A DNA stretch of 64,000 nucleotides from NCBI RefSeq assembly GCF_020497125.1, contig NC_059075.1:40894003-40958002 (forward strand). Direction: 5' to 3'. The position numbers were made by a program, and so were the translations under genes. The notes below the pieces were generated by a model. That model ran no database searches. It saw only the letters and a list, made by a program, of their open reading frames with translations, and was not told where the DNA came from. Shown here piece after piece: positions 18,725 through 31,726 of this stretch (positions are counted from its first letter, which is position 1; each line of letters starts with the position of its first letter). This stretch comes from Mauremys mutica. Taxonomy: Eukaryota > Chordata > Testudines > Geoemydidae.

Positions 18725-21700
18725 TCAGAAACAGATGAGTTAAATAGGTTAAAATTTGGGTCTCACCAGTTATTAGTGCCCTCCTTTTAAAAATCCCTCA
18801 CAAAAACCACAACTTGAAGTAATCCTGGCTTTGATGCTAATGAAATCTGCAGCACAGGAGAGACTGAGATTCCTGCTGCCTTCATAATTACAATTTCATC
18901 CAGGGAGATTGTACAGCAGCCCAGTTGGCTCCAAACAGGCTTTTGCTTCAATCTGATTTTATCATATACTCTAGGTCAGTGTTTCCCAAACTTGGGGCGC
19001 CACTTATTTAGGGAAAGTCCCTGGCGGGCCGGGCCGGTGTGTTTACCTGCCGCATCCGCAGGTCTGGCCGATCGCGGCTCCTACTGGCTGCGGTTCACTG
19101 CTCCAGGCCAATGGGAGCTTCAGGAAGCGGCAGCTAGTACGTCCCTCGGCCCACACCACTTCCAGTAGTTCCCATTGGCCTGGAGCAGCGAACCGCGGCC
19201 AGTGGGAGCTGTGATCGGCTGGACCTGCGGATGCGGCAGGTAAACAAACCAGCCCAACCCGCCAGGGGCTTTCCCTACGCAAGCTGCAAGTGGCATCCTA
19301 AGTTTGGGAAACACTGCTCTAGGTAATTATGGAATTTAATTTTCTCCAAAGAAACTAGTTGGGCATTAAGTAAAATGCCCACCTAAATTTGAAATCCATG
19401 TGAATGTTTCCTGATAAATCTGTTTAAGGTCTGAGGGTTTTTTCTGAAGGGAAGAGGGTGGTGGGCAATATGAAAGAGGCTTGAAGGGGGACCTGACTTT
19501 CTTCTCTTAAATCTGCTTACAAATTTTCTGCAACTCTTTTCACCTTCTCCACAAAATCCAAAATCTTCAGTGCTGTTTTTTTCAAAAAATTCAAAGTCAG
19601 CCCCAGCAACTTGTGGGGAGCACTGTGAACCTGACATTGTGGACCCACCTACCAAGTTATGTAGCATGCATGTGTGCTAGAATGAGATTGATCCCCAGCT
19701 AGGTCTGTGCCATCCACCTATTGATTTGAAAAGAAAACATAGTGGAAGATGTTGGTACATAAATTCAGATGTTTGATTTAGGCTTCCAAAATTTTCTGCA
19801 ACTCTTTGTTACAAAACGTAACAAAAACCTATTTAAAAGGTCTCTTTCTTTTGCTCAGCGACCTAGTGGGGTTATCTCTGTATTCTGATAATCAGCTCAT
19901 TTGAACCACTCCTTTTAGTGGAAACTGGTGGTGGGACATGCCCTTTCTACCAGCAAAAATGAGTTTAATAGAATTTAGTTAGGTTTTGGTTCTTCCTGTT
20001 TTAGGGTCCAAGGTCGCATCCTCAAGGGAGTTGAGTTATAGAAACGACAGTCACATCTGTCTTTTTTCCAGCTTCCTCTTTATTTACAGAAGCAGTGCAG
20101 AAAGCACTAGGACTATTCTGTTTTTATTAGACGCTTCCAACGTAGCTTGGAACAATTTGTCCCAGCATTACTCAAAGCACCTCATATTCCTAAAACTGAA
20201 AACTTCACTTGCTTTCTACCATTGGTGACTAGCAGGGAGAGAGTTAATTCTCTCTGAGATGCTACCACTGATCCCGGCCATTAGTGCAATGTTAGCAAAG
20301 TAGCCCTTCTATGAAGGGAATGTGGCTGGGCTCAACTGGAGTGAATTACTGCTACCTCAGGGACTATAAATGGGGAGTGAGCTCAGCAGAGTTGCTCACT
20401 CTGGCTTGGATGTGCTAAAGAGGACAGCTGGCTAGGGCTGAGGGTGGAACTTGGTTGAGAGAGAGCTTCTTGCTTTAATGCAGTGAATGCTGGCTCTAGG
20501 AAGCCCATTTCCCTTAGTTTATTTGCATTCCAGCCCCTGAGTGGGGTGGATCATCACCTGCCCTTGGCCCACCTGGCTCAGTGTCTCATGCTCTTCAAGC
20601 ATCTTGAATTGATGTGCTATCTTTCTCCGAGAGGCCACAGATTGGATCACCTGTGAATGTGCATGCTGCAGAGGATTCTAGAAAAGGTGATGGTACGTCA
20701 GAAGACCAAGATGTGGCCGGACAAGGAGAGAAGCTGGCTGACCAGATTCAGCCCCCCAGGGAGGTAGGTGGCTTGCCACTTTTATTTCTGAAAGGTGAGA
20801 CTGAGATGCTGCAGTGCTTCTTCCCATCTGCTGCTGAGCCTGCACGTGGGGAACTGGGGCTCTGAGCATTTAGTTATGGCTGTTTCTGCACAATGGGGGA
20901 GTTAGGAGTGACAATCTAACCTTTAAAACTCTGAATTTGTTTCTCTCCCCCGGTGTATTGGACCAGTCTTTGCTCCCTTTCAGTTTCCACCATTCCTAAG
21001 GCTTCAAGACTATTCTTAGCTACTGGCTTTTGTCTAGTGCTTCAGGGAGTTAATTTTAAATAAACTAATATACAGTAACTCCTTACTTAATGTTGTCCCA
21101 ATTAACGTTGTTACGTTGCTGACCAATTAGGGAACATGCTTGTTTAAAGTTGTGCAATGCTTCCTTATAAGTCGTTTGGCAGTTGCCTGCTTTGTCCACT
21201 GCTTGCCGGATTCTCTGGAAGAGCAGCCCCATCCCATCAGCTCCCCTAAATTCCCTGTAAGGTATGTGGCTCGGCAGCTGCCCAGCAGCAGTTCAGGTGG
21301 CCCTCCTCCCACTACAGTGCTGCTCCTGACCTGCCCTCTGCCTAGGAGCTGCTCCCAGGAGTTTCCTGCTTGCTGGGGAAGAGGTGGAGAGGGGTATTGA
21401 TGTCAGGATGTCCCCCTGTTCCTGCCCTCCCGCTCCGTACCTCCTCTCCACAAAGTGGAGGAGGGGACAGTCACAGGGCTTGGGGACAGAAGCCCGGGGG
21501 GGGGGCGGGGGGGCGGGGGAGAGGGGCAGGGAGCTTGCAGGAACCTGTTGCTTCATGTCTGAACTGCTGATATGCTTAAAAGGGCAATGTACTTGAAGTG
21601 GGGTCAGCGTACTTAAAGGGGCAATGCATGTCTCTCTCTCTCTCTCTCTCACTCATGCACGCACCCCCCAGCACTTTGGAAAATCAGCACCTGTGCATGT

Positions 21701-24700
21701 GCTGTCAGGAGGAGGGAGTGGTGCGCTCCAGCTGGATAGCGTAGGTTCATCATCATGTTCAGTTTTTGCAGGGAAGTGTTTGCAGCTACTGCCCTGCATC
21801 TATTGGGTTTCCTCCCTTGTGCCTCAGTCCATGCTCCCTTGTAGAGTGTGAGGCTACATTAACAACAGCGTATTAACCCTTGAGGTCTCAGCCGAGTGCT
21901 AGTTCATCATTTAGCAGAAAGGCATTGCCTGGGAAATATTCCACTCACTTACTCCACCAGCTCAACCAAGCTTTACAATCATTCTTTGCTGTGTACAATA
22001 TTAAACTGTTTAACATTGTTTAAAACTTATATATGTATATAATGTCTTTTGTATGGCAAAAATTTTTTCCCTGGAACCTACCTCCCCCGCCTCCCCCCCA
22101 ACATTAATTCTTATGGCGAAATTGGATTTGTTTTACATTGTTTTGCCTAAAGTCGCATTTTTCAGGAACATAACTACAACGTTAAGTGAGGAGTTACTGT
22201 AGCAGATTTTTTTTTTTTTTTATTTGGGGTGGTGATGGTGAAGTTCTTTCAGGGAACAAAGAGCGCCTGGTAATTTCAAATACAGCTTCAGAGAGACATT
22301 GTGTAATAATACTCTTGCACCATAAACTCTGTATCTGCCTATGTGAGGAGTGGATATTGGCAGCACTGTGTTAATCTGGGCAACAGTTTTAATAAGTTCA
22401 TAGCAGGCATCTGTTTAATTGTGACTGCAGTCTAAGCACTGGGAAAACTGAAGAGGCTGGTTCCTAGAACTGGAGCAGCTTCAGCACTAGAGAGGGCATC
22501 TGAGTAGATCTGGAATCTTTTACCAAATAGAGCAATGATTGCACTGCCTCAGAGTTTGGGGGCTAACATCTCCACAGATGATGCTTCCTTGGGAGACCAG
22601 AGGACACTAGCACAGTGCAGCATTTGACTCAAGAGTTTCACAGTGTTGGAGGCAGAGAAGGCCATGCACAAAACTGTTCTTTGAGCCAGCCAGTTATTTA
22701 CTAAATATTTTATACTTGTAGCAGAAACCTAATTTGATGTAGGAAATTGATGTGAGTTCATGGAAATGGCTCCTTCTCCCTCGATCCCTGACAAGCCATT
22801 TAAAATCCATCTGCAAGCTCCCAGAGCCACTGAGGAACTTTCTTATGTGCCCTGCACAGGAGGCTGTAGTGCGGATGACCAAGTACCGTGCCCCACAAGG
22901 ACCAGGGGATATAGTCATGATACAGTCGGAACACACAGGTGCAGTGGATGTCCTCTCTGCAGAGCTGGAGACTATGGACCTCCTTGATGAGCAGAGAAAA
23001 GGTGAGGACTGTGATGGTAGTAGTTCCTTTGGGTAGGAATGAGGCCTGTAACACAGATCTCCTGGGCAGCAGGATTGGAACTGTTAATTTTCTCTTTCAA
23101 TAGGGTGGACAGAGGCAGTCTACTAGACATTACCAGCTCTGTATCACTGGGAGTGGTCTAGTGGCTAGTGTAGGGGACCCCTATTCAGGACTTCTGGGTG
23201 ATACTCCCAGATTTGCCATTGATTTGCTCTGTGGCCCTGGACAAGTCTCTGCTTTAAGTAGCTTCTGGACACGTCACATCACTTAGTATTGTATACCTTC
23301 TCCAGTGCTTGGCACTCTAATTGTCATTGAGTACCTAACCTGCCATGTGGGTTACATACCCACTCCTCAACTACCCATCTCTTTAGAGTGTGCATCTGCT
23401 GAAACATTTCCAAGGGCTGGTCTTCACCATGGGGAGATCCACACTGCTGCAATCGATGCAACAGGGATTGATTTAGCGGGTCTAGTGAAGACCTGCTAAA
23501 TTGACAGCAGAGCACTCTGGTTGACCCCAGTACTCCAGCTCCCTGAAAAGAGTAAGGTACCATCAACGCAGCACAGTGAAGACACTGCGGTAAGTCGACC
23601 TAAACTATGTCGACTCCAGCTATGTTATTCACATAACTAGAGTAGCGTAACTTAGGCCTACTTACCCTGGTTATGAAGACAAGCCCTAAGTAAAGCAGTT
23701 TAAAAACAAACTCTTCTCCCCTTATAAATCTTAGCTCACAGACACAGGGGTGAGAAGATTTGTGAGTAGGAAGCTGAGAGCAAGAAATTTAGTGAAGTCC
23801 TTTCTCCTGTCAATGCCTGACTATTACTCAGCACAGCATTTAATGGGAAGCACATGTCTGCATCTAGAACCGACTGGATCCTGCTGTTGGGGCAGGTGAA
23901 TTGGTGGGTGAGCTATCAAATAGGCCATAGAGAAATCTAGGAACAGACAGAGCGGAGGAGAGCATGTTAGGGCCAGATACTGCATTCACTTGCGCTCTTT
24001 CTCTCTCATCACCCCACACCCACACACACACACACAAAGACTGACCAGGAGAAAGGGCTACAGACAAAGGACCTGTGAGATTGGTAATAGATCTTAGCCT
24101 GGAAGAGAATAGATTTTTAGATTTAAAATAAATTGGGCAATGGCTGACTACCCAAGGTGTTTGAGGGATATTTGGATGTTTGTGGAAACCTTTGAAATAG
24201 AAAGGGGACTGATCATAGAATCTCAGGGTTGGAAGGGACCTCAGGAGGTCATCTAGTCCAACCCCCTGCTCAAAGCAGGACCAAACCCAACTAAATCATC
24301 CCAGCCAGGGCTTTGTCAAGCCTGACCTTAAAAACCTCTAAGGAAGGAGATTCCACCACCTCCCTAGGTAAGCCATTCCAGTTCTTCACCACCCTACTAC
24401 TGAAAAAGTTTTTCCTAATGTCCAACCTAAACCTCCCCCTCTGCAACTTGAGACCATTACTCCTTGTTCTGTCATCTTCTACCACTGAGAACAGTCTAGA
24501 TCAATCCTCTTTGGAACCCCCTTTCAGGTAGTTGAAAGCAGCTATCAAATCCCCCCTCATTCTTCTCTTCTGCAGACTAAACAATCTCAGTTCCCTCAGC
24601 CTCTCCTCATAAGTCATGTGCTCCAGCCCCCTAATCATTTTTGTTGGCCTCCGCTGGACTCTCTCCAATGTATCCACATCCTTCTTGTAGTGTGGGGCCC

Positions 24701-27256
24701 AAAACTGGACACAGTACTCCAAATGAGGCCTCACCAGTGCTGAGTAGAGGGGAATGATCACATCCCTCGATCTGCTGGAAATGCCCCTACTTATACAGGG
24801 TATACCCTGATGATAGGGTCAGGACTGTTGCTGTTATCTCTTCTCTCTGCTGCCCTTCCAGGACTCAAGATGTCTCTTGCCATCATAAGTCCAAGATAGT
24901 ATCCACCTGACCTAGCCTCATCTGTTTATCCTCCCTCACTATTCTGCTCTTATTTAATGTGTGCTGTGTTCCATGGTTGGCATTTGGATGCATGTAGAGT
25001 TACTCCTTCAGGGTGGTCTACAGAAGTTTGCTTAGAATTTCCCATCAGTGGTAGCAAGGAACCTTTAGTGTCAATGAGGTGTCATAGTTTATAACCCTGT
25101 TGAGAGCAAGTCTGTACGTGGTGGGGAAAATGCTAGTATCTTCTCTACACTGGAACTTCTACTGGTGGAGCTAAATCAGTAGGAGATTCTGAGAGCTTGT
25201 AGACAAGCCCCATGAGTCATGGGAGAGGTTATGCCTCTGGGTGTGAAGAATAAGCCATGTGAGCTCCTTCCACTCCTCCATTCTTAGGAATTTTGGATTG
25301 AATTACATAGGCTTTGGGTCAGCTGAGAAGGCGGTTTCTGCATGCATGATGCTAGTTGGTTTCTATCTGGATTCTTAGGCTATGTCATCATGCTGTGCTG
25401 CCCAGTAACTCTAACTGCCACTGTTGGTGTCTGCGTGGAAGCAGCAGAATTAAGCCATAGGTGGAGCTGAGGTGCTGGAGTATTGTGCAGTGCACTTGTT
25501 AGGCCTGTTCCTAACTTTGGCAGTCTGATTCTGTGCCTCTAGATAACAAGCTAATTCAGAAAATGGCTTTGCAAGCTCTGGAGGGAGGGGAGAAGGTTGG
25601 AAGGGAAATCCGAGCAAGAATTATGCCCAGTTCTGAGGGCAGTGCTAATGGAAAGCACCTGTCCTTGCCTTGAGAGGAGATGGAAGGTAAAGATTTGAGT
25701 TCAAGAGCTTTATCAGGAATAGCCCTCTTGTTAGCAGAACTCTCTCTGGTTGCCTTCTGACCAGTGATGAGTGGCTTGTCTTTTACTTTTCAGCTCAGCC
25801 TCCTCCTCTGGCTCCACCCTCCACTTGGACCACTTGCAAGATAAGGGAATTCAAAGCCAAAATGGGAAAGGAGAAGAATGCTCAGATGGTGGTGAAACGG
25901 GGTGAAGTAGTGACAGTCCGGGTGCCAACACACCCAAATGGGAAGCGTGTTTGCTGGGAGTTTGCTACGGATGATTATGACATTGGCTTTGGGGTCTATT
26001 TTGACTGGACTCCTGTCACCAGTACTGCCATTACTGTGCAAGTCAGTGAATCAAGTGATGAGGAAGATGAAGAGGAAGAAGATGAGATTGAAGGTCAGTG
26101 CAAAACTTTAATTTCTCTTGTAATGTTGTGTTCATCACCATGGTACCCAAGTACCTCCAAATCAGGTACTGTAATTCCTCACCACTTTGGGTAGTCAAAC
26201 TACATGTTGACTGCAACCTTTTTGGAGTCCCAAAGCTATGCCACAATGAGAAGACCCTTCCTAATGGCTGCTCTTCTCCCCCCACCCCAGGGGTATGCTC
26301 CACCAATAGCACAGCATATCCTTGCATATTGAACATTGATCACTTGCTTCCACTCTGTTTTCTATCCCTTGATCAGTTTCTAACCTGTAACAGGATCAGA
26401 GTACAGTATGAGACTCTGACTTAACTCTTTGATCATCAGCCTAACAGATTGCAATGCTGATGCAATTCCTGGGTTGGAGAGTAGTGGTTTTTCTCACTGT
26501 ATCAGTAGTTCTTATTGACTGCACCCAGAGGGCATGCTGCACATGTCTTTGGAGTATCTGTACCTAGAAGGTGCGGGGAGTCTCAAGACCAATGCAGGTC
26601 CCATCTCAGGACCAGTGGTGACTAAATTAAGCCCCACTGAGGAATCCTCTTGGAGAAGTAGAAGGGAAGACAGAGAGACCACCAAGGCCAGAGGTGAAAC
26701 TCTCCATTGCATTCCTCCACCCACAATCAATTTCTCTCTGGCATTGGGCCATCTTGAGGAGACCCTGCTGTTTAAAGGTGTCTGCTGGGTGAAGAGGACA
26801 AGGAGGAAAGTGGTGGTGGGGGAATTCAAACTATTTCCCAGTGCATCAGTCCCAAAGGGTGCCCCCTCTCAAAGCAGGTGTCCTATGTAGAGAGATTTTG
26901 GGTTGTGCATTGGACAGGGTGGGTATCTCAGCCAGTCTTCATTAGCTAGTTCTCATGTCCCTGTTATGTAACCATGCCTTATTGATCATTTCCCTTCTGT
27001 TGGTTTGTCTGATTGCTTGTCTCCTCTCTCCCACTCAGGACTCACCCCAGTTGGAGATGTGGAGAGGGGCTCTAAAAGCCGTCTACGAAACCGCTATGGG
27101 GAGATCATGCCTGTGTACCGAAGGGACAGTCACCGGGATGTGCAGGCAGGCACCCATGACTATCCGGGCGAGGGCATCTACCTGCTCAAATTTGACAACT
27201 CCTACTCCCTCCTGCGCAACAAGACTCTCTTCTTTCATGTCTATTACACCAGCTGA
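14176..27256 (+). CDS. TMED8: TMED8, GOLD-domain protein
   Basis: Six coding exons: 14176-14317, 17985-18063, 20634-20763, 22860-23001, 25794-26093, 27039-27256. Together 1011 nt, 336 aa, with phases 1,2,0,1,1 agreeing at every junction. Residues 1-164 are low-complexity and polar, with short acidic stretches. The GOLD domain fills about residues 170-336: it contains [38 protein letters not shown], an acidic loop [16 protein letters not shown] at about 249-264 and the terminal strand [11 protein letters not shown]. The family name implies p24 cargo receptors, but I see no signal peptide or membrane segment, so it should be a soluble GOLD protein like the ACBD3 C-terminal domain. The human protein is about 325 aa. 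The exon 3 acceptor reads GAGAG; only the second AG keeps the frame. The first ATG is the only Met in frame between 13471 and the GOLD exons' start region. Introns hold several transposons. Confidence 0.92.
14886..15207. mobile_element. Non-autonomous DNA transposon (GTCTACACT terminal repeats)
   Basis: Left end TAAGGGTATGTCTACACT; right end AGCATAGACCAAGCCTA, an imperfect inverted match. An inner CTAGGCTATGTCTACACTAC copy at about 14950 suggests two nested or tandem copies. Relatives lie at 23412-23690, 34762-35058 and 38572-38854. Confidence 0.6.
15525..15690 (+). repeat. MIR element
   Basis: Shows GAGATTCCTGGATTCTAAT, CACTGATTGACTGCATAACC, CTCTCTTTGCC and a GAGATTTATTAAATG tail in MIR order. 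Confidence 0.75.
16117..16297. mobile_element. Short foldback element with 19-bp perfect terminal repeats
   Basis: The ends are GAGACAAGGTGGGTGAGGT and its exact reverse complement, extended inward by ATTGGACC/GGTCCAAT. At 181 bp it is probably an internally deleted copy of a longer non-autonomous element common in turtles. Confidence 0.7.
18676..18722 (+). repeat. CA dinucleotide microsatellite
   Basis: About 23 uninterrupted CA units after a CTCTCTCA start. Confidence 0.95.
18977..19316. mobile_element. hAT-type foldback element with perfect 8-bp target duplication
   Basis: Terminal repeats CAGTGTTTCCCAAACTT and AAGTTTGGGAAACACTG are exact inverses. The flanks are identical: CTCTAGGT at 18969-18976 and 19317-19324. 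The GC-rich interior is itself a long imperfect hairpin, with CTGCCGCATCCGCAGGTC pairing with ACCTGCGGATGCGGCAG. The 8-bp duplication indicates hAT transposase mobilised it. Confidence 0.9.
20764..22859. other. TMED8 intron 3
   Basis: Mostly occupied by the 1.1-kb terminal-repeat element at 21071-22201, which includes a CT microsatellite at about 21630-21650. Confidence 0.6.
21071..22201. mobile_element. 1.13-kb DNA transposon with TACAGTAACTCC terminal repeats
   Basis: Left end TACAGTAACTCCTTACTTAA; right end is the inverse, GTTAAGTGAGGAGTTACTGTA. The ends allow a TA target duplication, which would fit a Tc1/mariner-like mover, but this is ambiguous. No transposase frame is visible, so it is non-autonomous. 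Confidence 0.75.
23412..23690. mobile_element. Non-autonomous DNA transposon (AGGGCTGGTCTTCA ends)
   Basis: Left AAGGGCTGGTCTTCAC, right GAAGACAAGCCCT. Same general family as the elements at 14886 and 38572. Internal CTACTTACC and GTCGAC pieces are shared with the family. Confidence 0.65.
24212..24800 (-). mobile_element. CR1 LINE 3' end, well preserved
   Basis: The plus strand starts ATCATAGAATCTCAGGGTT, the CR1 tail in reverse. On the minus strand the ORF2 C-terminus is readable: [39 protein letters not shown] and [18 protein letters not shown] single frame change separates the two parts. Looks fairly young. Confidence 0.92.
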
Positions 27257-30200
27257 AGGAGTGGAGGGAGCGGAGACAGCAGGCAGGTAACACTGAGTAA
27301 AGCAGGCTGCCAGCCGGGACTGGCACCCCCTAACTGGCACTGCCCTATGGCCAAGTGAGACACCTGACTCTCTGTTCTTATCCACAGGAGAGCAGGGTTT
27401 CCCCCATTCCCTCCTAGCTTACTCACAGGAAACGGTAGCTGTGACTGCTCAGTCGTCCAAAGGCAACTCCTCTCGCTCTAAATTTCAGGAAGCCTGCTCT
27501 GTGCAGGCATCAGGCTGGGACTTTTCATTACAGCCAGTAAATTCAGAGGGCAGATTCAGGTGGCAGCATTTCTTTCTGTTTCACTTGTATGAACTGAAGC
27601 TGAAATACTTTTTTTTTTTTTTTTTTTTTAATAAATTCTCAAACTCTCCTGCCACCTCTGGATCACCAGGGGGTAACTGCCAATCACACTTTGCTAGGAG
27701 GCAAAGCCACCTGTACCACAGGCACTCTCCAGCTGCATCCTAGCTGCACTGCTGTGCTTCACACACTAGCCATGCCTCCAGTAATCTGAGTGGGGACTCA
27801 TCCCTCCAGCTACCTGAGTTGCAGCCTGCATCCTCTGACCCCATTGGTGGTGGTGTAGTTATGTCACACGTGCCAGACCCAATCATGTGAAACCTTTATT
27901 TTGGAGCCTTGCAGAGGTAATCATAGGAAGATCTCCATAGGGAAGGGAAAGTAGGTGTGGATGGGGAGGTGGATACAGATCATCCTGACAGTGGGGATGT
28001 GTGAAACTCCTGTCACCAACAAAAGTTTCTCTTACCTGTGGGGAAAATTGAGCTGCAGCCTCTTGTGTTACTGTAAAACTGTTAATGATCCCAGGTCAAC
28101 ACACTTTGAATCTGAAAAATATGGGATCAGCCTTTCCCTTATATACCTGCCTGGAGTTAGTGAGTCCCTGAAGTCATTGCTAACTCCTAACCCATTGAGG
28201 AATGCAGCTCCCTGGCCCACCTCAGGGGTTAGCAATGGCATTAGTGGTCAGCCTCTGCTCAGCTCTTGGCAGGAATAAGCAAGGATCACATTAATCTGTC
28301 AACAGTTGGGTTTTAAAGGGTATTTATTTGTAACTCTTTAAGATTTGAAATGAGTATTTATTTGATTTTTATTCAATAACATTCTCATTCAGTGTAGCTG
28401 CTGAATTTGCTCTGTGGTGCATCTGTTTGGAGTTAGTGGCTTTGTGCATGATGATTCTGGTGAAGTTCCAGTCTGACACCCTCCAGATATTGCCCTTCTG
28501 TGCAGATACAGCCCTCGTTGCAGATGGCGTTAGTTTATCATGTATAAAGTCAAAGTCTTCACCCTCCTAAGAAGCCCAGTAATTCCCTGGTGATTCCATA
28601 CCTCTTGATTCAGGCCCTTCTTTTTATCTGCTCTGCCTACTTAAGCACTCAGGAGGAATGAGTAGGTCAGGGAGGTAAGAGCAGAGGAAGGTGTACAGTT
28701 GAGCAGCCCTTGCCAGTCTGCTGCTTCAACAGTAGTGGGTGGGGAGGGCAAGGCAGCATAGGCTCAGGCACCAACATGTGTTCTTGTTTTTCTTGGAGGA
28801 AGAGAAGCAGGATTTTTTTTTTAAGGGTAAGGCCCTCCCTTCCCTTCTGAGCAGCCTGGGCAGGGGCTCCTCTCTCCCTGACCCCCTAACAGTCTGGGCA
28901 GGGATGCCTGCTTCCTCCCCAAGCCCTCTTTGAAGTGCCAGGGCAGGTACCTCCCTCTCAAGTTGCTTCCTTCCACAACCTCTCCCCCAGGGACCGATCA
29001 GCTAATGCAAGGAAACCCCTCTTTTTACTCAGTCTGGCTCTCAACTTCCTAAACACCAGATGTGGAGCAGGGTCCTGCCCCACCCCTTAAATATTCTGCT
29101 TCTGACTGTAAATCTCCATGGTCCCTGTTTTCTCCTCCCCCCCCACCCCCGTGCAATGCATCAGCGACTGCTATGTATTTGGCCCTTTGCTACATATTTT
29201 GGAGGGTCCTGCATGCATCTGAAAGCCTAGAGGAATGAGCGATGCACTGTCTAGGCCAACCGCCGCTGTCTGAAACAGGACTTAGTAAATAAGGAAGACA
29301 TGTCTGATCTGTGTGTATATATACCAGGTATTCTATAGACTGATGATGTCATTGATTCTCATTTGGAGAGCTCTACTCAGGGCCAGTGTTCTAGAACTGT
29401 CTCCAGGATAAATTGTTCCCCGTTAGCCAAGAAGAGACTGTTTCCTTTCTAGGTAATTGGCAGCTGCTCCAAATAGTCCTTAGCTAAGGTGGACTGTACA
29501 GTAGATGGGAATCCCAGTGTTCAGTCCTGGCCTTCTGAAATAGAGACAGATCTTTCTTCTGAGGCTCAGTCCACTTCATCAGATTTGCCCCCTTCTTGTC
29601 TCCTTGATTAAAGACAAATGCTCTTTATATATGGTGTGCAGTCCCAAGCTGGTATATGTGCCAGTCTTATTACCTCATTGTGTCTATAGCCATGTTTGCT
29701 GCTGACTGGAGTAAAGGGGCCTTGACCCATCTTCCTTTATTGTTGATATTTCACCAGAGTAGCTTGTATTTCCCATAACAGCTGAAAGTGGAGAATATTT
29801 AATCTACAATAATTAAAGCTTCACAGCTTCCAGGATAAGTCACACTTTTCTTTGGTCTTTCGGTTCCAAGTTATGTGAACATATTGGTGACATTGTCACC
29901 CGGGTACTGATGAAAATATATGGGTGACTGACTGACTGAGAACCACTTGTCTTTGGGATGGTTTACAGTCGTCACTAATTGTTCTTAGTAAAGTCAGTAA
30001 CTCAGCCCTTTAGTCTTGTTAAGATACTTCAATCAAGTCTCTAGCAGAAAGCATATCCAGTTAGCAAGGAAAGGACGCTGTATAGCCAGTGGCTTACAGC
30101 AGTTATTTCCATTCAGTGTATGGCATCTTAAGCCCCAGTTAGATCAAAGGAATAACCTCCTCTCCCTGTCTCACTCCTCGCTAAGCTACAGCTTCCTTGG

Positions 30201-31726
30201 TATCTCTGCCCACAATACCTACTAGGCTTGTATCCAGCCCTGGTACCTATAGCTGAAGCAGTGTTGGGGAGACCTCCATTCTGACTGCAGACATGGGGAG
30301 CTGTGCCTCCTGAGTCTGAGACGAAAAGTGAATTCTGAAATGGATTCTAGTTTTGCAAGGCAGTTAGTAACCTAAAAATATTCACTTTGAGGAAAGTTCC
30401 TAACTTGTTTCCATGGAGCGATGCTTTTGTGTGTTTTCCTCTCCTATAGTTTGTGGCTAGAAAAAACTAAAACCTCACCAGAGAAAAAAATTATCTTCTA
30501 TTTGGCAAAGTGTGTCTTCCTTCTGTGTTTTTTGTGACTGAATGTGAAATTAATTACTGTTTTTTGTACATTCACCTGTATTATGAATGTTATACACACC
30601 TGGGAGAGTTTGCTTAGTAGTTTCTATGGCACATTCAGCAAGGGAGAGTATGGACAAACATAGCTTTTTTTGTGCAGGTCCTACATAAAAAAACAACTCT
30701 TGTACTTAAATTTACAACAGTGGAGACTTAAAATTCCTAGCAGATTGTGACAATGTCAAAGGAAGTCATAAATTACCCACAACTCCCTCTTCCCTTCCCC
30801 ATCGCAAGAGTATTGAGAGCAGTAGAAATCCAGGTAGTGTGTATTGCATTTAGATCACAGAATTAAAACTCTTGAGGCCTGTTTAAACTGAAGTCATTGG
30901 CAAAATTTCATTGACTTCAATGGCAGTAGGGGTAGGCCCTTGGTTTTCAGACTACTTGGAGGCCTGTGATCTGGACCCTTCCAAAGAGTTATTTGTAGGG
31001 TTGTGTGTGTGCCACTTCTAGGGCAGACACTTTAATATTTGGAGTCTTTTAAATAACTTTGTGGCATAATGTTAAGTCTCTTTTGAAACATTAGAGCTGG
31101 GATGAAAATGCACATTCAGACCTTGAGAGGGGGAATTTAGATGTCTGTTTTTAACTTTTTTTTTGTGGGAGTTGAAGAGGAATTTCTTAGGACCTTGTCT
31201 ATTCTAGAAACTAGAGAACTTCCTGGCCAAAGCACTCTGCTTCCTTTCTCACTGCCTGTGAACTTGCCCCCCTTTTTTGTGCGTGGGTGTACGCGCCATC
31301 AGGCTGCATCAGTAGCCTCCAGTGGGCAAATGTACAGAAACAGTAAGTGTGGCTGGACTTGTGGAGCTGGGTAGGAGATAAGTGGGGGAGCCATGTTACA
31401 TGTCCAGTGGCTGTGCCTTGGTGGCTCTGGAGCAGGAAGGAGCTCGTTAGATATCTTTGCAGGGTGGGGTTTTGGGAGGGATCTCTATTCTAGTACACTT
31501 GCATCCCAGTTGGATTTTTTTCTTCTTTTTCTCCTCTCGTCCCCCCAAAAGCCACTCCCTAAGAATTTATCACATGGTGCCTTGAAACAAGGAGTGAAAC
31601 CAGAGCCATAGACTTTATTATTCACTTTCCTCAGACCCTTAATTGCAAGGGTTTCCTCCCCCTCACTTTTCCATCTACTTTCCAAATAGCACACTTAGAA
31701 GTCAGGCTGGTGATTCCTTATAGTCT

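Larger units (their letters stand above)
18064..20633. other. TMED8 intron 2
   Basis: Contains a poly-C run (about 18143-18156), a CA microsatellite (about 18676-18722) and a hAT foldback element (18977-19316). The rest is unremarkable. Confidence 0.6.
23002..25793. other. TMED8 intron 4
   Basis: Holds an old MIR-like piece (about 23185-23270), a terminal-repeat element (23412-23690) and a CR1 (24212-24800). Confidence 0.6.

Noticed and set aside
18513..18743. Open frame with a Thr-His repeat
   Set aside because: An artefact of translating the CA microsatellite.
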